Assembly (NCBI GenBank): GCA_019914995.1
Contig: CM034127.1
Span: 7,502,001-7,566,000, forward strand
DNA from: Acanthochlamys bracteata
Lineage: Eukaryota > Streptophyta > Magnoliopsida > Pandanales > Velloziaceae
Direction of reading: 5' to 3'
DNA length: 64,000 nucleotides
Part shown: piece by piece, positions 49,698-61,197 of the stretch
How positions within the stretch are numbered: the first letter of the stretch is position 1
Layout: the number at the start of each line of letters is the position of its first letter
Program-made: the position numbers and the translations under genes
The notes under the pieces: model-generated
Databases searched by the model: none
Seen by the model: the letters and a program-made list of their open reading frames with translations, nothing else
Told to the model about the DNA's origin: nothing

Positions 49698-50010
49698 TGA
49701 TCAACTAGTTTTATTATATCACTGAATTATTCAAAAATCGATCGAATCAATTTGAATTTATCAAATTGATTGCATATTAAATTATACTACTCATTTAATC
49801 CAAAATTGGTATCTAATCGTCAAATTTTGTATCGACCTGATCTGTTTGGATTGAATTTTAAAATATTGATACGAGTGGTCAAATTAATGAACGTACATTT
49901 CTCGTATGCAATGCAATTACGAGCGGATTACGCATTGGAAGCCTGCGTGTGGCAAACCCAATGCTTATCCTCTAGCAATCTCCGTAGGAAGTATTTGATA
50001 ATACATTTCG
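47841..50010. repeat. Three tandem copies of a 0.72-0.73 kb unit
   Basis: TTTTCATTTTGAAGCAATAA recurs at 47841, 48570 and 49293 (spacing 729 and 723 bp), and the copies align over their full length with few differences. Each holds a (TAA)n microsatellite, a short GC-richer block (CGATAGAGCGCGACAACGGC) and a conserved end (GGAAGCCTGCGTGTGGCAAA). Copy 3 differs in the GC block (AGAAGCGCGCAAGAAGCGGC) and its microsatellite is (TAA)n followed by (TTA)n, which is self-complementary. Similar 84-100 codon frames in each copy (48291, 49032, 49770) follow from the copying; I see no sign of a real protein. Confidence 0.9.
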
Positions 50011-50022
50011 TACTTACTTTAT

Positions 50023-52150
50023 ATTTTAAAATATTTATGTTTAATAAATTTTATATAATATTTAAAAATTAAAAAATATATAAAATAATGTCATGTATAT
50101 TTATATATAAAATTTTTAATTAAATTTATTTTAAAAAATTTTTAAATAGTTTTTTGAAAATTTTTTATTTTAAGTAATCTTAATTATTCCTTCGTCATTT
50201 TGTCTTTAATCCACAAGTAAGCTTCCAAGATGTCAGTTATTTGTTTCTTACTTACCAGAAAATAAAGTAATAGCGTTGGAGCACCTTTCGGCTCCAAAAA
50301 GTTAGATTGCGTAGCGCAAATGAGATTTTATGTGGATTTAGGGGTTTTTTATTACTAGATGACTAATATTGTAAAGTTTGTATTAGACATAAGAGAAGAA
50401 CTAAAAAGATTGTAAAGCCATTCCATCAATTAACCAATCATTTGACATGAATAAAAAAAATAAAGAAAAAGCTTCGGGACCTATAAAACTCAAATATCAA
50501 ATCAACCAATCAACCTAAGGAGAAATATATTTCTCAAATTTTGATATAAGCACTCCATATATCACTCTTATACTATTTTAAAATTCAGCAATTTGTTAAA
50601 TATTCGGATGATTGCAATTTATTTTATATTTAAAGAATGGGTTTACTTTTTAAGGTCATAATCGTCTAATTTGAATTATGACTGAATTAGAGAGATGCGC
50701 GGTAGTGTTCATAATAAGAACAATATTTACATCCTAAACCATATATCATTTGCTTGACTTTTCAAAACTCATGTCATCCATTCTCAATAATCTCAGTCAA
50801 CCAAATACATCTGTTCTTTTATGTAATATTTGAATTCTTATTAATTTTTCTAAGGACGACTCAAGAATTCAATGAAATTATAAAATTTGGTCTATCTCCA
50901 CTTCGACAGTAAATATAAAAAAACCAATCATTAGTTAAAATTTCTTGTTCAGTAAAGTGATACTTAGAAATTTAAGCCCTCAGCCTTCGCTACGGGTAAC
51001 ACATATTATTCTTCTTTGGATACAATTTCGTTATTAAATAATGAACGTAGAAGTGTTAATGTGAAAGACTAACGATAGGCCGCCCGAATATTGCAACTTG
51101 TGGTTTGAATAATGTCCTCAAATTGCCAACAAAGAACGTGTATAGCATTTGGGATCCAACCAAACAAGTTGCAAATGTGCTGCTGATCGTTCTAAGTTGA
51201 GCTATCTTAATTCCGTCTAATATCGTATGGGAAGCTAAACGTCTATTTCATGGACCCTCCCCAAACTCATGACCCATACATAGTCCTTCCATAATAGAAT
51301 AAAGGAGATTTGCAAGTATTTATAAATAAAAAACTTTAAAATTTCTTTTAAACCATTATTTTTCTTTTTTTTATCTAAGATAAATAATAAATATAAGAAA
51401 ATAATAAAATCTTATAAAAAAAATTTCGGTATGTTTTATAAATTTTTTAAAATATTATTAAAAAATTCATCAAAAAATATAAAATAAAAAAAATTTTAAA
51501 AAGCTTTCAAATGTCTTGGCAAACATGACTGAAGGTGTTTCCAATACTTATAGCACTGCTTCTCATTCTAAACAAGTTATCATATTTTTAAATAAATTTT
51601 TTATAGTATTTTAATTTTTAAAAAAATTTAAAAAAAATACAGTTAAATTATATATCGTACAACTTTTATATGTATATGTTTATCTTTTTAGATTAAAAGG
51701 TCAAATTTATTTTTGAAAAATCTCAAAATAACTTCTATTTAAAAATTATAAAAAATTGAAGCACTTCTAAATATTTTCGAAGTTTCGCATAGCTGACTGT
51801 GCCATGATCAATATGTGATGTGAGGTTATTTCATCATGAACAAGTCCTCTAAAACCAAAATGTACATTCCATAAGTACGGTATTTTTCTTAGTTGGAGTT
51901 CTATTTATTTGAGATTAAGGATTAGTTGTAAGAACCTTAGTCGGTTTTCGGCATCTCTATACTGTGTTTATTTTTTTTTTAGTTTAGATGTTATATGTAA
52001 TCTCTAATTTGACAGTATGCTTGGATGAAAACTCTCCTCTTATATACACTCTTTTGCATCTCCTTTCATGCCGTCAAATCAAAGCGATTAGATGCTCATA
52101 ATTCAGTCAAGCAATCACTAACACAAAGTATAAAAGTATACTCTTTCTGC
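50023..52150. other. Gene-free stretch with MITE-like debris
   Basis: 50020-50165, 51340-51530 and 51540-51780 resemble interiors of family B MITEs (TATAAATTTTTTAAAAT-like runs, GTGTTT and AAGCACTTC-like ends) without fixable borders. 50200-51300 has mixed composition and no supportable coding sequence or RNA gene. Confidence 0.4.
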
Positions 52151-52915
52151 TAAAAGATGGGAGTGTGTGTGTGAAATATGTGACAGGCGCACACCAAATC
52201 TGAACTGTCCGATCTTCATCGAAAGGTCCAAATTCAATCCGAATGTATATATTTACTCAAATACTGTGTAAGAATATGCTAGTAATTTTGCGTGCCCTTA
52301 CACAATGTACGCATGTATAAAGTTTTTGTTTGTTCGTTTTCCTTCCTTTATTTCTTTTACTTCCCGTTTTTTCTCTTCTTCGCGGAAGCTTTGAGCCTGC
52401 TGTCGGGTTTAGAAATTGATGTAGAATGTGCGCAGATAGATTATAGTTTCTGAAATTGATAAAAAAAATACGAAGAAACTGGGGAGGAGAAGAAAAAATA
52501 TGAAAATTTACTGAATTGATGATTGTCAATCAGCACGCTAGGGTTTTGCCCGCCTTCGGATTTTTGAGGGGGTGCGAGAGAGCAATGGTTGAGAGAGAAA
52601 TTGATTGGAATGAGAAAGAGGAGGCAGCATTGGCATAAGTTTTTGCCGGAACCCAAAGATCACCGACTCGCAGAGGCGATCGATTGAGCTTGAAAGCTCC
52701 AGTGAAGAAGAGAAGAAACGAGGAGGAGAAGAAATGAAGGATAAAAAACATAAAAACACAAAAACTTTATACTTAAGTACACTATGTAATAGTATGCAAA
52801 AATATCAGCGTTTTCTTATACAGTGCTTACATAAATACACATTCGAGTTGGATCTGAACCGTTTGATCAAAATCTGTGTGCTTAATGTGCACGCGCAGTG
52901 ACCTGTATGCACACA

Positions 52916-52920
<5 letters not shown>
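52150..52920. mobile_element. Foldback-type element with long imperfect inverted arms
   Basis: The left arm (about 52185-52340) and the reverse complement of the right arm (about 52745-52915) share AATCCGAATGTATATAT / CTCGAATGTGTATTTAT, TGTGTAAGAATATGC / TGTATAAGAAAACGC and GTATAAAGTTTTTGT in the same order. The core (52350-52740) is more balanced in composition and on the minus strand has Ser/Phe-rich frames with a pyrimidine-rich, UTR-like character. No transposase is present. Confidence 0.6.
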
Positions 52921-52956
<36 letters not shown>

Positions 52957-52957
<1 letters not shown>

Positions 52958-53550
52958 ATGAGTTATGAGCACCCCTTTCTGTTACGGGCACCTGAGCACG
53001 CCAAATCACGGCCGTTGGATCGCTTGATCCGACGGTTGTGATTGATTCAGCAAAACTCGCAGGAAAAACTATAGAATCGCCGTTTAGAGACATATATGGA
53101 AGTTCAGCCTATTTTATGGGATTCATGTTTGTTTTTTTATTCTTCTTTCTTTTCTTTCTCTCTTCTCCTCTTTCAAAGCAGCGAATCCGATGACTCCTCC
53201 TCGAGAAAAGAGATCACTCGAGAGGGTGAAGACAAGAAGAAGCTGCAAAAAGAAAGAAAAATTGGAAGGAACTACGTAGAGGAAGCAATCGCAATGCCGC
53301 TTGTAGAGAGGAGCCGTCGGATTTGCTACTTGAAAGAGGAGAAGAGAGAAAGAAAAGAAAGAAGGAAAAAAAAACAAACATGAACCCCGTAGAACAGGCT
53401 GAACTTTCATTTATATCCCTAAACAGCGATTGCTTAGTTTCTCCAGTAAATTTTTGCTGAATCAACCACAGCCGTCAGATCAAGCTACCCAACGGTCATA
53501 ATTTGGCGTGCCTAGGTGCCCCTAACAGAATAGGATGCCTATAACTCATC
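52957..53550. mobile_element. 594 bp near-palindromic element inserted in a (TA)n tract
   Basis: Starts GATGAGTTATGAGCACCCCT and the reverse complement of its end starts GATGAGTTATAGGCATCC. The two arms (about 270 bp each) match almost to the centre near 53250, including GGCACCTGAGCACGCCAAAT / GGCACCTAGGCACGCCAAAT, GTTGATTCAGCAAAA and the CTTTCTTTTCTTTCTCTCTT tracts. It is flanked by (TA)n on both sides (52919-52955 and 53549-53575), so it inserted into a TA microsatellite. Mirror-image open frames on opposite strands (53096-53383 plus; 53123-53410 minus) are a by-product. RNA from it would form a long hairpin. Confidence 0.85.
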
Positions 53551-53575
53551 ATATATATATATATATATATATACA

Positions 53576-54629
53576 CACAAACACACACGAAAGGAGCCAT
53601 ATGATTTTGCATAAAACTAGTACTTGATAAATTCCAAGATAGGCTTGATTGCAAATGTCTTTTGCAAGTCCAAACCGATCTCTAAAACCAAAAAGGGCTA
53701 ATGACTAAACATAGTTTACATAAGTCAATTCCTATTCCCTGATGTTTTTATTTGGTAGGAATTCCCGCTAATTTCTAAGAGCCTAACAAAACAACAAAGA
53801 GGGAGGATTCAGTCAACGATAATTTAACAAAATAAACCAAACTTTGTTGGTCACACAAGCATCATTAAAATATACGGAGAAAAGAATGAATAAAATTAAA
53901 TGTTATTCATTTTACATGTCAAGTTATTGTCCAATCGAATACGGAACCTTCATCACACCTCAATTCACTTTTATTTTATATTTGTACTTCAAGTAAATTG
54001 TACTTTCAAGGCTACAGCTTTGAGTCACCTTTAATCCTCGACAAAAATGGTCCGCTCTAGTCAAAGTAGCATTCCTATTCTCAGAACGAATCAAAATAAA
54101 GAATGCAACTTATTGATTGCACGTTTTGACGGTCAATATTGTTGGGGGACCTCAACAGTGTTTCTGGCGAGGTCTGGTGGCACAATCTGTCACTGTCTTC
54201 AAGCATGGTGGTGCTCATTCGAATCAAAATTCTACAGTTAGGTGGTGCCATGATTCTTTTTGCAGAGAGGGCGCACAGACTAATGAATATCATAATTTTA
54301 GGTTTTCGATAACTACAAATAAAAATAAAAAACAAAGAAAAGAAACATTGTAGCGGAAGCTCGGAAAAGCATATGTATATTTCTCATTAGGAAGCGATCG
54401 AAAGCATGACAAGTAAGTACCAAAAAGATGACTCCTTTATCTACTAGTCACGCTATAGTATTCTTATACTCCTATTATATTTGACTTGACTCGCTGAGAC
54501 ACTCACTTATCTGAAAATGTTAAGGATAAATTTAAGAACATGAATATCTTTTACAGAACCTTTTCCATTGCTTAAGGATAATGTTAAGGATAAAATGTTA
54601 AGCATTGAACAAACGGAGGATTGCCACTA
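53576..54629. other. Gene-free stretch
   Basis: No recognisable coding sequence. Short overlapping frames at 54047-54353 on both strands have no known domain or splice context. Confidence 0.4.
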
Positions 54630-55270
54630 GATAGTGTTGGGTATGTCAAGGCATTTTGCATTTCACAACAATGTCACCGCAAATCACTGCAACAGGTTGA
54701 CAACATTCCGTACGCACGCCAGCGAAATACCGTTGTACATTGTAGAACTGGATAGCACCAGCAGAATGGGCTTGAAGCCCTTATTCATGCTTCGGCTCGG
54801 TCCAGCTAGCTACGCGCTAGTGGCCTAGTCCACTGCGAGTAGTAGCGGTAAGGCATTCAGTTGATCGCAGCTAAGGAAGACAATCAGCGGACTTCTGCAA
54901 CTTATTGGAGAGCAGCTGGAGGCAATTGGGGATCGTCGGCCGATAGGAGACTGCAGCATCAAGCAGATTGCGATTTCTGCGGTGAGGAGGTGCGGAGTCC
55001 ACCCAGTCGAACGTGCGCACTGAACGGATGCGGCGCCTGCGGAGCTGATATCTTGTGGCGATGGCTAGAAGTTTGGATGGTTGCAGAGAAGACGGAGTCA
55101 TGTGGGCGACGAATTCGGGTCGTTGTGGAGAGGGGCCGAGGGACTCGAGTAGATTCTATATATATAGACTCGCATGATGCTATGGCAAGAAATTGGCGCG
55201 GAGTCGCGAGGAACGTGCGATGCAGAGAAGAGAGAGAAAGCCAAGAAGCTGTGTTGAGCGTGCAGTAAAT
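54630..55270. other. GC-rich island of unknown origin
   Basis: About 640 bp of clearly higher G+C than its surroundings, with open frames on both strands (135 codons at 54861-55268 plus; 108 codons at 54959-55285 minus). The minus-strand frame is Ser/Arg/Pro/His-rich. A TATA-like CTATATATATAG lies at about 55156. No family is recognised. Candidates are the leader of a retroelement, a captured gene fragment or a divergent gene start. Confidence 0.35.
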
Positions 55271-56414
55271 TAAGCATGTCGGCAAAAGCTGATATTAGTT
55301 CATTTGTTACTTATTGAGCTAATCAGGACTTTTTCGGTGTGGAAGAGTTGTGTGCGCAGCAGCAGCAGCAGAATGGCATGGGTTGGGTGTGCAGGAGCAA
55401 GTGCCCAGTATGGCTTGAAAACTTTCATAATACTGTCTACGTACAGGATATTGTGTTTCTCCTCGATAAAAAAGTGTTCGTTATGCTCAAAATAGAGATT
55501 TTCTTTTTTTGATAATGATTTTTTCTTATTACTGCAAGTGAGTTTCTCTCTATATCGTGCAATGCTTTTCCACATAAATTGTTTATATTTCATTTTGATT
55601 ATTAATTATTATATTTTTATCACAAAATTTTTCAAAATGTTGGTAGTAGATATAGGGAAGTCGTAAGTCGTTACTGTATAAAGGCAATGTTGTAGCATAA
55701 GAAAAACGTACACTATTCTTTCGAAGGACAACAGAGTAAGAGGGGTTGTTTGTTTATATGTTTTCTTCTTCTATTTTTAGAAAATGTGCTCGGTTACATG
55801 AGGTAGACTTGCCTTTTGTATAGTATGATTAAGTTGCAGTCGGTAACTCAATTTACCAATAGCTCTAAAATGTCAGTAATGTTACCCGATGGCTGAATTT
55901 ACTTACAATATTAATGACTGCATGTCTTTGGGACTTTTTGATCTTTATCAATTGAATTTTTTTCTAGTCAATAATTTGATCAGCGATAGGCAATTTGCCA
56001 TCGCCTTGCTTTTTTCAGTGGATAAAGGTTGATTTTAATATTGTAGTGTTCGTTCTCTTCAAAAATTTTGATTGCTCTATTATTTTAATCTTGAGAACCG
56101 AATTGCATATTTCGTTGACTTTTACAAGATATTGCATTGCTGATATGACATTGAGACAGGTATTTTAAGATTTCATACATATAAGGTAATTTATAGTATA
56201 TAAAGATCAACGTAAGTTCTTGTATGAAATTAGCATAACTTTAATACAGTCTATTTTATAACTCTGCTAGATGTTAATTTGTTTGATCTAACATAAGGTT
56301 TGCTAGCTACGATGTTGACTTTTTTGGGTACAGCATGTCATTAGTCAATTATCTGAATCTAACATGTCGATCTTGCTTAAGCAGGCCTAAGGTATAAGAA
56401 TAGTTCTGTATTTT

Positions 56415-56447
<33 letters not shown>

Positions 56448-57608
56448 GTGATCTCTTAACAATTGCCCACATAGATTGTAGGTTGGACTTTTAATAGCAT
56501 TTTGGTTTAAAAACTTGTGGTAGGCGGAGAAACACAAATTTATTCTCATTTTTTGTAATTAACTTACCTTTATTAAGTATAATTAAAAACCCATGTATCT
56601 TGTCCAAATGTATAACTAACTTCTCAAAGAATTTTGATTCAAATTGTAATTTACCATTAATTTTAACGCCGAAACTTACAACTCATGTTAGGACAAGGCC
56701 AACAAGTATGATGTGTTTCTTGTTGATTCTTGTAAAGCTCATGCTTTAGTTTGTGTATTTTAATTTGGTTTTTTTTTTTAAATTCTTTTTTTCTTAATCG
56801 TTTATCATCCTTATTGTGATGTACAACTCTTTTTTCCTCATCGCAGACTGGTCTTAAGTTGGAGAACTCAGAAGGACGTTATATCCAGAAGACGTTACTT
56901 GAGAGGCTTTTACTTGTTGCAATAAGATATTGAAGTGCTCATTAAAATGTTTTTACTTCATAGAAGATCAATGAAGAAGGTAGCGTCATAGTGCTACGAG
57001 GAAAAGCATCCGATTGTACATACTGCTACTATTTTTGCACAATCTTGACGGTCCGTTACATACTGTACTAGAAGCATCAGGCTTTCCTAATATTGTGCCA
57101 GTTCAGTGTTCTGTGACCTTTCAGCAAATATTATCCTAAAGATGGGTTACTTTGATATGTGGCAGATAGTTTCTTTTTCTCTTCCAATTTAATAAGGAAG
57201 TTATCTATAACAACCAAACAATCTATGATGGTTTTTTTTTCCTTCTTGTGTGTATGTTTATATGGTCTTGAACTCTGCTGTGAAATTATTAAGAATCGTA
57301 GGTTGATTTCTAATTTCAGTATGCCAGTCCGTTACAGTGTAGATCGTAGTGTGACAGCTAGTCAAATGAGTGCAATATCTCAAGACTCAAGTTCAGTTGT
57401 GCTTTTTCATTCTAATTTTGGAAGCTTAAATCAATCTTAGTTTGATGGTTGTTTGCTTGCACTCTGATCAATTGATATAGATGTAGTTGGTTGAATGCAT
57501 CCAGTGATAACAATGATTGGAAAGTTTGTGTTTACATGATTGCCATAAGGGTTAAATAATAAAGCCCCTGTACCTGTAGCTTTGCCTTTTCTCTTATTTT
57601 AGGGAGAT
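55271..57608. other. Non-coding stretch, possible relic transcript region
   Basis: Contains a run of over 30 T at 56414-56446. From 56840 to 57440 composition is more balanced and short frames (for example 57159-57440, 93 codons) occur, preceded by acceptor-like pyrimidine tracts, but none matches a family I know. Possibly the remains of a spliced gene on the plus strand. Confidence 0.3.
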
Positions 57609-58880
57609 TGATAATGTGTATATTTATTATATCTTATTATTATAATAAATATTAGATTTTTATTAAAATTCTATTCACAATATGAATTAATTTATTTTAT
57701 TTTATTTATGAAATATAGGTGAATAAAGAAGCAAATTATTGAAGGAATAAAATAAAAGAACTAATCATGAAAGGAAATATCAAGTGGCGATCTTTATTGA
57801 TGTATTTGACCAATCAAATCTAAATCAAAAATTTAGCATCAAATCTAGCATCAAATATAGCAACAAATCTACATCAAATCTAATCCGAATATCCTGAATA
57901 TATCTTTTGCCTAATTTTATGGGAGAAAGTTTCACTATAAAAAGAGGTGAATGGAGAGCTAAGAAGGGCATTGGAGGAGCAACGAAGAGCCAACGAAAAA
58001 CCTAAAGAGAGCCAAACGGGAGACAGAAGGAAGATCAAATTAAAGACGAAAAATTCTTCAGATTTGCTTTCTTCTCTTTTATCTCATGTTTTATTTTTCA
58101 TACAATATTATTGTGTGTAATATTAATATGAGCGGCTAAATTCTCTAAACTGGAGTTAGGATGAAAATCCTAATAAATTTAATTTATTTCTTGAATATTA
58201 TGTGATGTATGGATTGTTGATTTTATGTGAGTTGTTAATTCTTATTTGAAAGAATATTTAGATGTTAAATTTGCATGCATGATTAGCATTGAGTTTGATA
58301 TCTAAATTATTATATTAATTGTGTTTGCGAGGACCAATCGGAGCATAATTTACGAATTACAGAATTAATAATTATAGTTAATATTTACTGGACCAAAGTG
58401 AATGTAACTACATGATTTATGTTTCGCAGAACCTAATGCATTGTTAGTAATTTCTAAACAAGGAGTTAGAATATCACTAGCGATAGATGATTTTATACTG
58501 GACCAAAGTTAAAATCATAATTAGAAATCGTATCTAAGAACTAGATCAAAGTGTTAGATACAAAGTCTTCAAAATTATCATAATCTATTATCATATTTAT
58601 TTAAAGATTAAATTAGAGATGTTAGTAGTGAATTCTAAAACTCCAGTTGTTTGCATACCTGTTTTTTCGATCCATACGTTACTTTTCATTCTTAGTCCTC
58701 GTACACTTTTGATTCGCTTTCACAAACACAACTTTTGTTACTAAAAACTTGAATTATAGTTAATAACAATCTCTGTGGAACAAACTCGTTATCTGCTATA
58801 CGGTAGACGACAACCGTGCACTTGCGGGATAGACTAGGATAAAATCACTGAGTTTTTTTTAGTTGATTTTATCTACATCA
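57609..58880 (+). mobile_element. Solo LTR of a probable Ty3-gypsy element (1272 bp)
   Basis: Starts TGATAATGTG and ends ATCTACATCA, flanked by a perfect 5 bp duplication GAGAT (57604-57608, 58881-58885). A TATA box (CTATAAAAAGAGG) is near 57936. The 3' part has ACGACAACCGTGCACTTGCG and AAAATCACTGAGTTTT, wording typical of plant gypsy LTR ends. No internal region is present. The clean target duplication suggests a fairly recent or well-preserved insertion. Confidence 0.85.
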
Positions 58881-58987
58881 GAGATCACAGAAAATTTCTT
58901 ATTGTAGTTTATGGCTTCAAGAAATGTCATGACTAACTTGTCATGTTTCAGCTGTTTTTGTTGTGCTCGTGTGATCAGCATCTTTAA

Positions 58988-59210
58988 TGGCGTGTTTATT
59001 TTGAAATAAACTCATTTTTAAAAAATTGTATTTGAAAAATAAAATAAAAAATTAAAATATTTAATTTAAAAATAAATTTTTATTTTATTTTATATTAAAA
59101 GTATATTTTAAAATTAAATTTAAAAAAATAAATTTTTTATATAAATAATTTATTTAAATATTTATTTATTTTATAATAAAAGTGAGTTTGATGGATCGAT
59201 AAATAAGTTT
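58988..59210. mobile_element. Tourist-like MITE, family A (TSD TAA)
   Basis: Starts TGGCGTGTTTATTTTGAAAT and ends GATAAATAAGTTT, flanked by TAA on both sides (58985-58987, 59211-59213). The right part AAGTGAGTTTGATGGATCGA matches the 30359 copy (GTGAGTTCGGTGGGTTGG). Confidence 0.75.
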
Positions 59211-59271
59211 TAAATTTAGACAATCATTAATGCATCAATCCTATAATCTTCTCTGACGTTGAGTAGTCTAT

Positions 59272-59531
59272 GGGGGTGTTTGGGATTGTTTATGAAATGG
59301 AGCTTTTGTGAAATGAAGGGTATTTTTATTCTTTTTGAAAAACGAGCTCTATTTTTTTTACTTCTAAAAAAATAATAAAAATATGCAATAAAAAGATCTC
59401 ACTCCGTAGAATTTTTCTACACTTTCTAAATTTTTAAATAAATTTTTTATATATTTATAAAATATGTATTGAAAAACGTGAAATGGAGAATTGAAAAGTT
59501 GGGTTGGGGGAAAGCAAAGCCAAACACCCCC
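59272..59531. mobile_element. MITE, family B (TSD TAT)
   Basis: Perfect 12 bp inverted ends: GGGGGTGTTTGG and CCAAACACCCCC. Flanked by TAT on both sides. The interior has TAGAATTTTTCTACACTTTC and AATATGTATTGAAAAACGTG, shared with the 26764 copy. Best-preserved family B member in the window. Confidence 0.75.
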
Positions 59532-60889
59532 TATATGTCATCTGAACTTGTGGCTAGCAACTTTTTGTTAGGATAGAAGTATATCTAAATGTGCTATGTA
59601 TGTTATAACTAAATACCAAGCCTAAATTTAGAGTGAACTTTTTATTTTCTTTTGTTGATAAATAAACTTGTCGCTTTCTTTTATGTTTTGGAGGTTCAAG
59701 GTCTTTTCTGATTAATGCATCTTTTATCTAAATTCAGTTAACGAGAAAAATCATGGTATTATTGAATCTATTAGCATCGTTAGGTATGGGTGATAATGTA
59801 TGACTTGATTCGCATATCTAATCCAAAATCAATCTATTTAATTTGGATTTGCGTTTGATCTTAATCAGGTTAGATTAGTTTTAAAAAATTGCTCCGACAA
59901 AATTAAATAGCTTCATGTCGTATTCAGGTTCACCTAAATAATCTATTTAATCTGTATAGTCATTATGTAGTATATATTAACTAATAATTATGAAATATTT
60001 AGAACAATTAAATTAAAATTTAATTTACTTTATATATATGTATAGGGATAAGATATAGAAATATGTCATCTTAAAGACACATATGTATACATGCAGGTCA
60101 AAAGTGGCCGCGAGCTTTCCAAATTCAATCTTCACCGTTAGATATGAAGAACTATGAGTTGAGAACATATTGATAAAATTTCAGCTCAATTGGAATATGA
60201 ACTGACCTCCATCAAAATTCTTGATCAAAGTGACACAAAAATAAAATATTTATTTTTAGTCAAATTTAACTAGAATGTTACACCTATCTAGACAGCCAAG
60301 GTTGTCAAAATCTTTCGCTTGAATAGGATTATAAAATCGAAATTTTGAACTGAAATTATAAGATTTTATATACTGATAAATTTTGTAAAACATTTTTTTA
60401 ATACCATTAATGATACTTTATAAAAAACTTCTAATATTTTTTTAAAAATGTTTTAGTACATTTAACAAAATTTTAAAATTCTTTAAATTTATTAAGAAAC
60501 CCTCTATATTTTATAAAAAATTTTCAAAATTATATTTTTTCAGTAACCTTAAATTTTATAAAAAACTCTCTAAACTTTACAAAAAGTTTTCTCAAATTCA
60601 GGTAATTACAAAATTTTCTTAAGAAGTAAAATTATATAAAATCGTAACAAGATCGAAATCTTACCAAATTTAGGATTTAAATCAGAATCCGGATGAAATT
60701 TTATTAAAAAAAGATTTTACTTGAAATATATTATTTTGGTGAAATAAAATGATAAATGTTTAAAATTTAAGTCGAAAATTTGATAACTTTGCAGACGGCT
60801 GTTTGCAATAAGGCAAAAATTTGTGATAGGGATTAAAACTTCAGCTATACCACAAAGTTAATCACCTATCCAAAACACAAGTAGCAGCT
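59532..60889. other. Gene-free stretch upstream of PsbTn
   Basis: 60045-60250 resembles one arm of the foldback element at 52150 (ACATGCAGGTCA, TTTCCAAATTCAATCTTCACCG). The rest is AT-rich without supportable features. Confidence 0.35.
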
Positions 60890-61001
60890 GAACAGCTGCT
60901 GCTTTGCTTTGCCTTGACAATTAATTCCAGCGTGGCATATTACATCTCCTTGCTTCACGTACTCCTCATGTCATGTTATCCTAGTGAATCTTCAATGGCT
61001 G

Positions 61002-61017
61002 CATAAAAACACGTGGC
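61002..61017 (+). promoter_or_regulatory. TATA-like box with adjoining G-box, PsbTn promoter
   Basis: CATAAAAA at 61002-61009 is directly followed by CACGTGGC at 61010-61017, a G-box core frequent in light-regulated plant promoters. The start codon is 180 bp downstream. If this is the core promoter the leader would be about 150-160 nt. The G-box being at, not upstream of, the TATA position is unusual, so the assignment is tentative. Confidence 0.45.
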
Positions 61018-61197
61018 ACTTGTTCATTAGCTATGTTATCCTTATGGGATAAGGCATCCACTGTGGCTACCTCACAGGCCTCAACTCCCTACCCTTGCAC
61101 TTCTTCATATTCCATCTTACCACAACCGACGCATTCATTCAACCATCACATTGCAGCAACAAGGCAAAGCCCGGGAGGAAGCATTTCAGCGCTTGAG

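Noticed and set aside
48291-50072. Three nearly identical 84-100 residue open frames
   Set aside because: They are the same segment of a tandem repeat copied three times; identity comes from recent duplication, the sequence is AT-rich and there is no known domain or gene context.
53096-53410. Two 95-codon frames on opposite strands with similar sequence
   Set aside because: They are mirror images produced by the palindrome at 52957-53550, rich in Lys/Glu or Phe/Ser from CT tracts.
61033-61197. In-frame N-terminal extension of PsbTn from an upstream ATG
   Set aside because: The PsbTn family starts with a MAS-type transit peptide, which begins at 61198; the upstream part resembles a leader.
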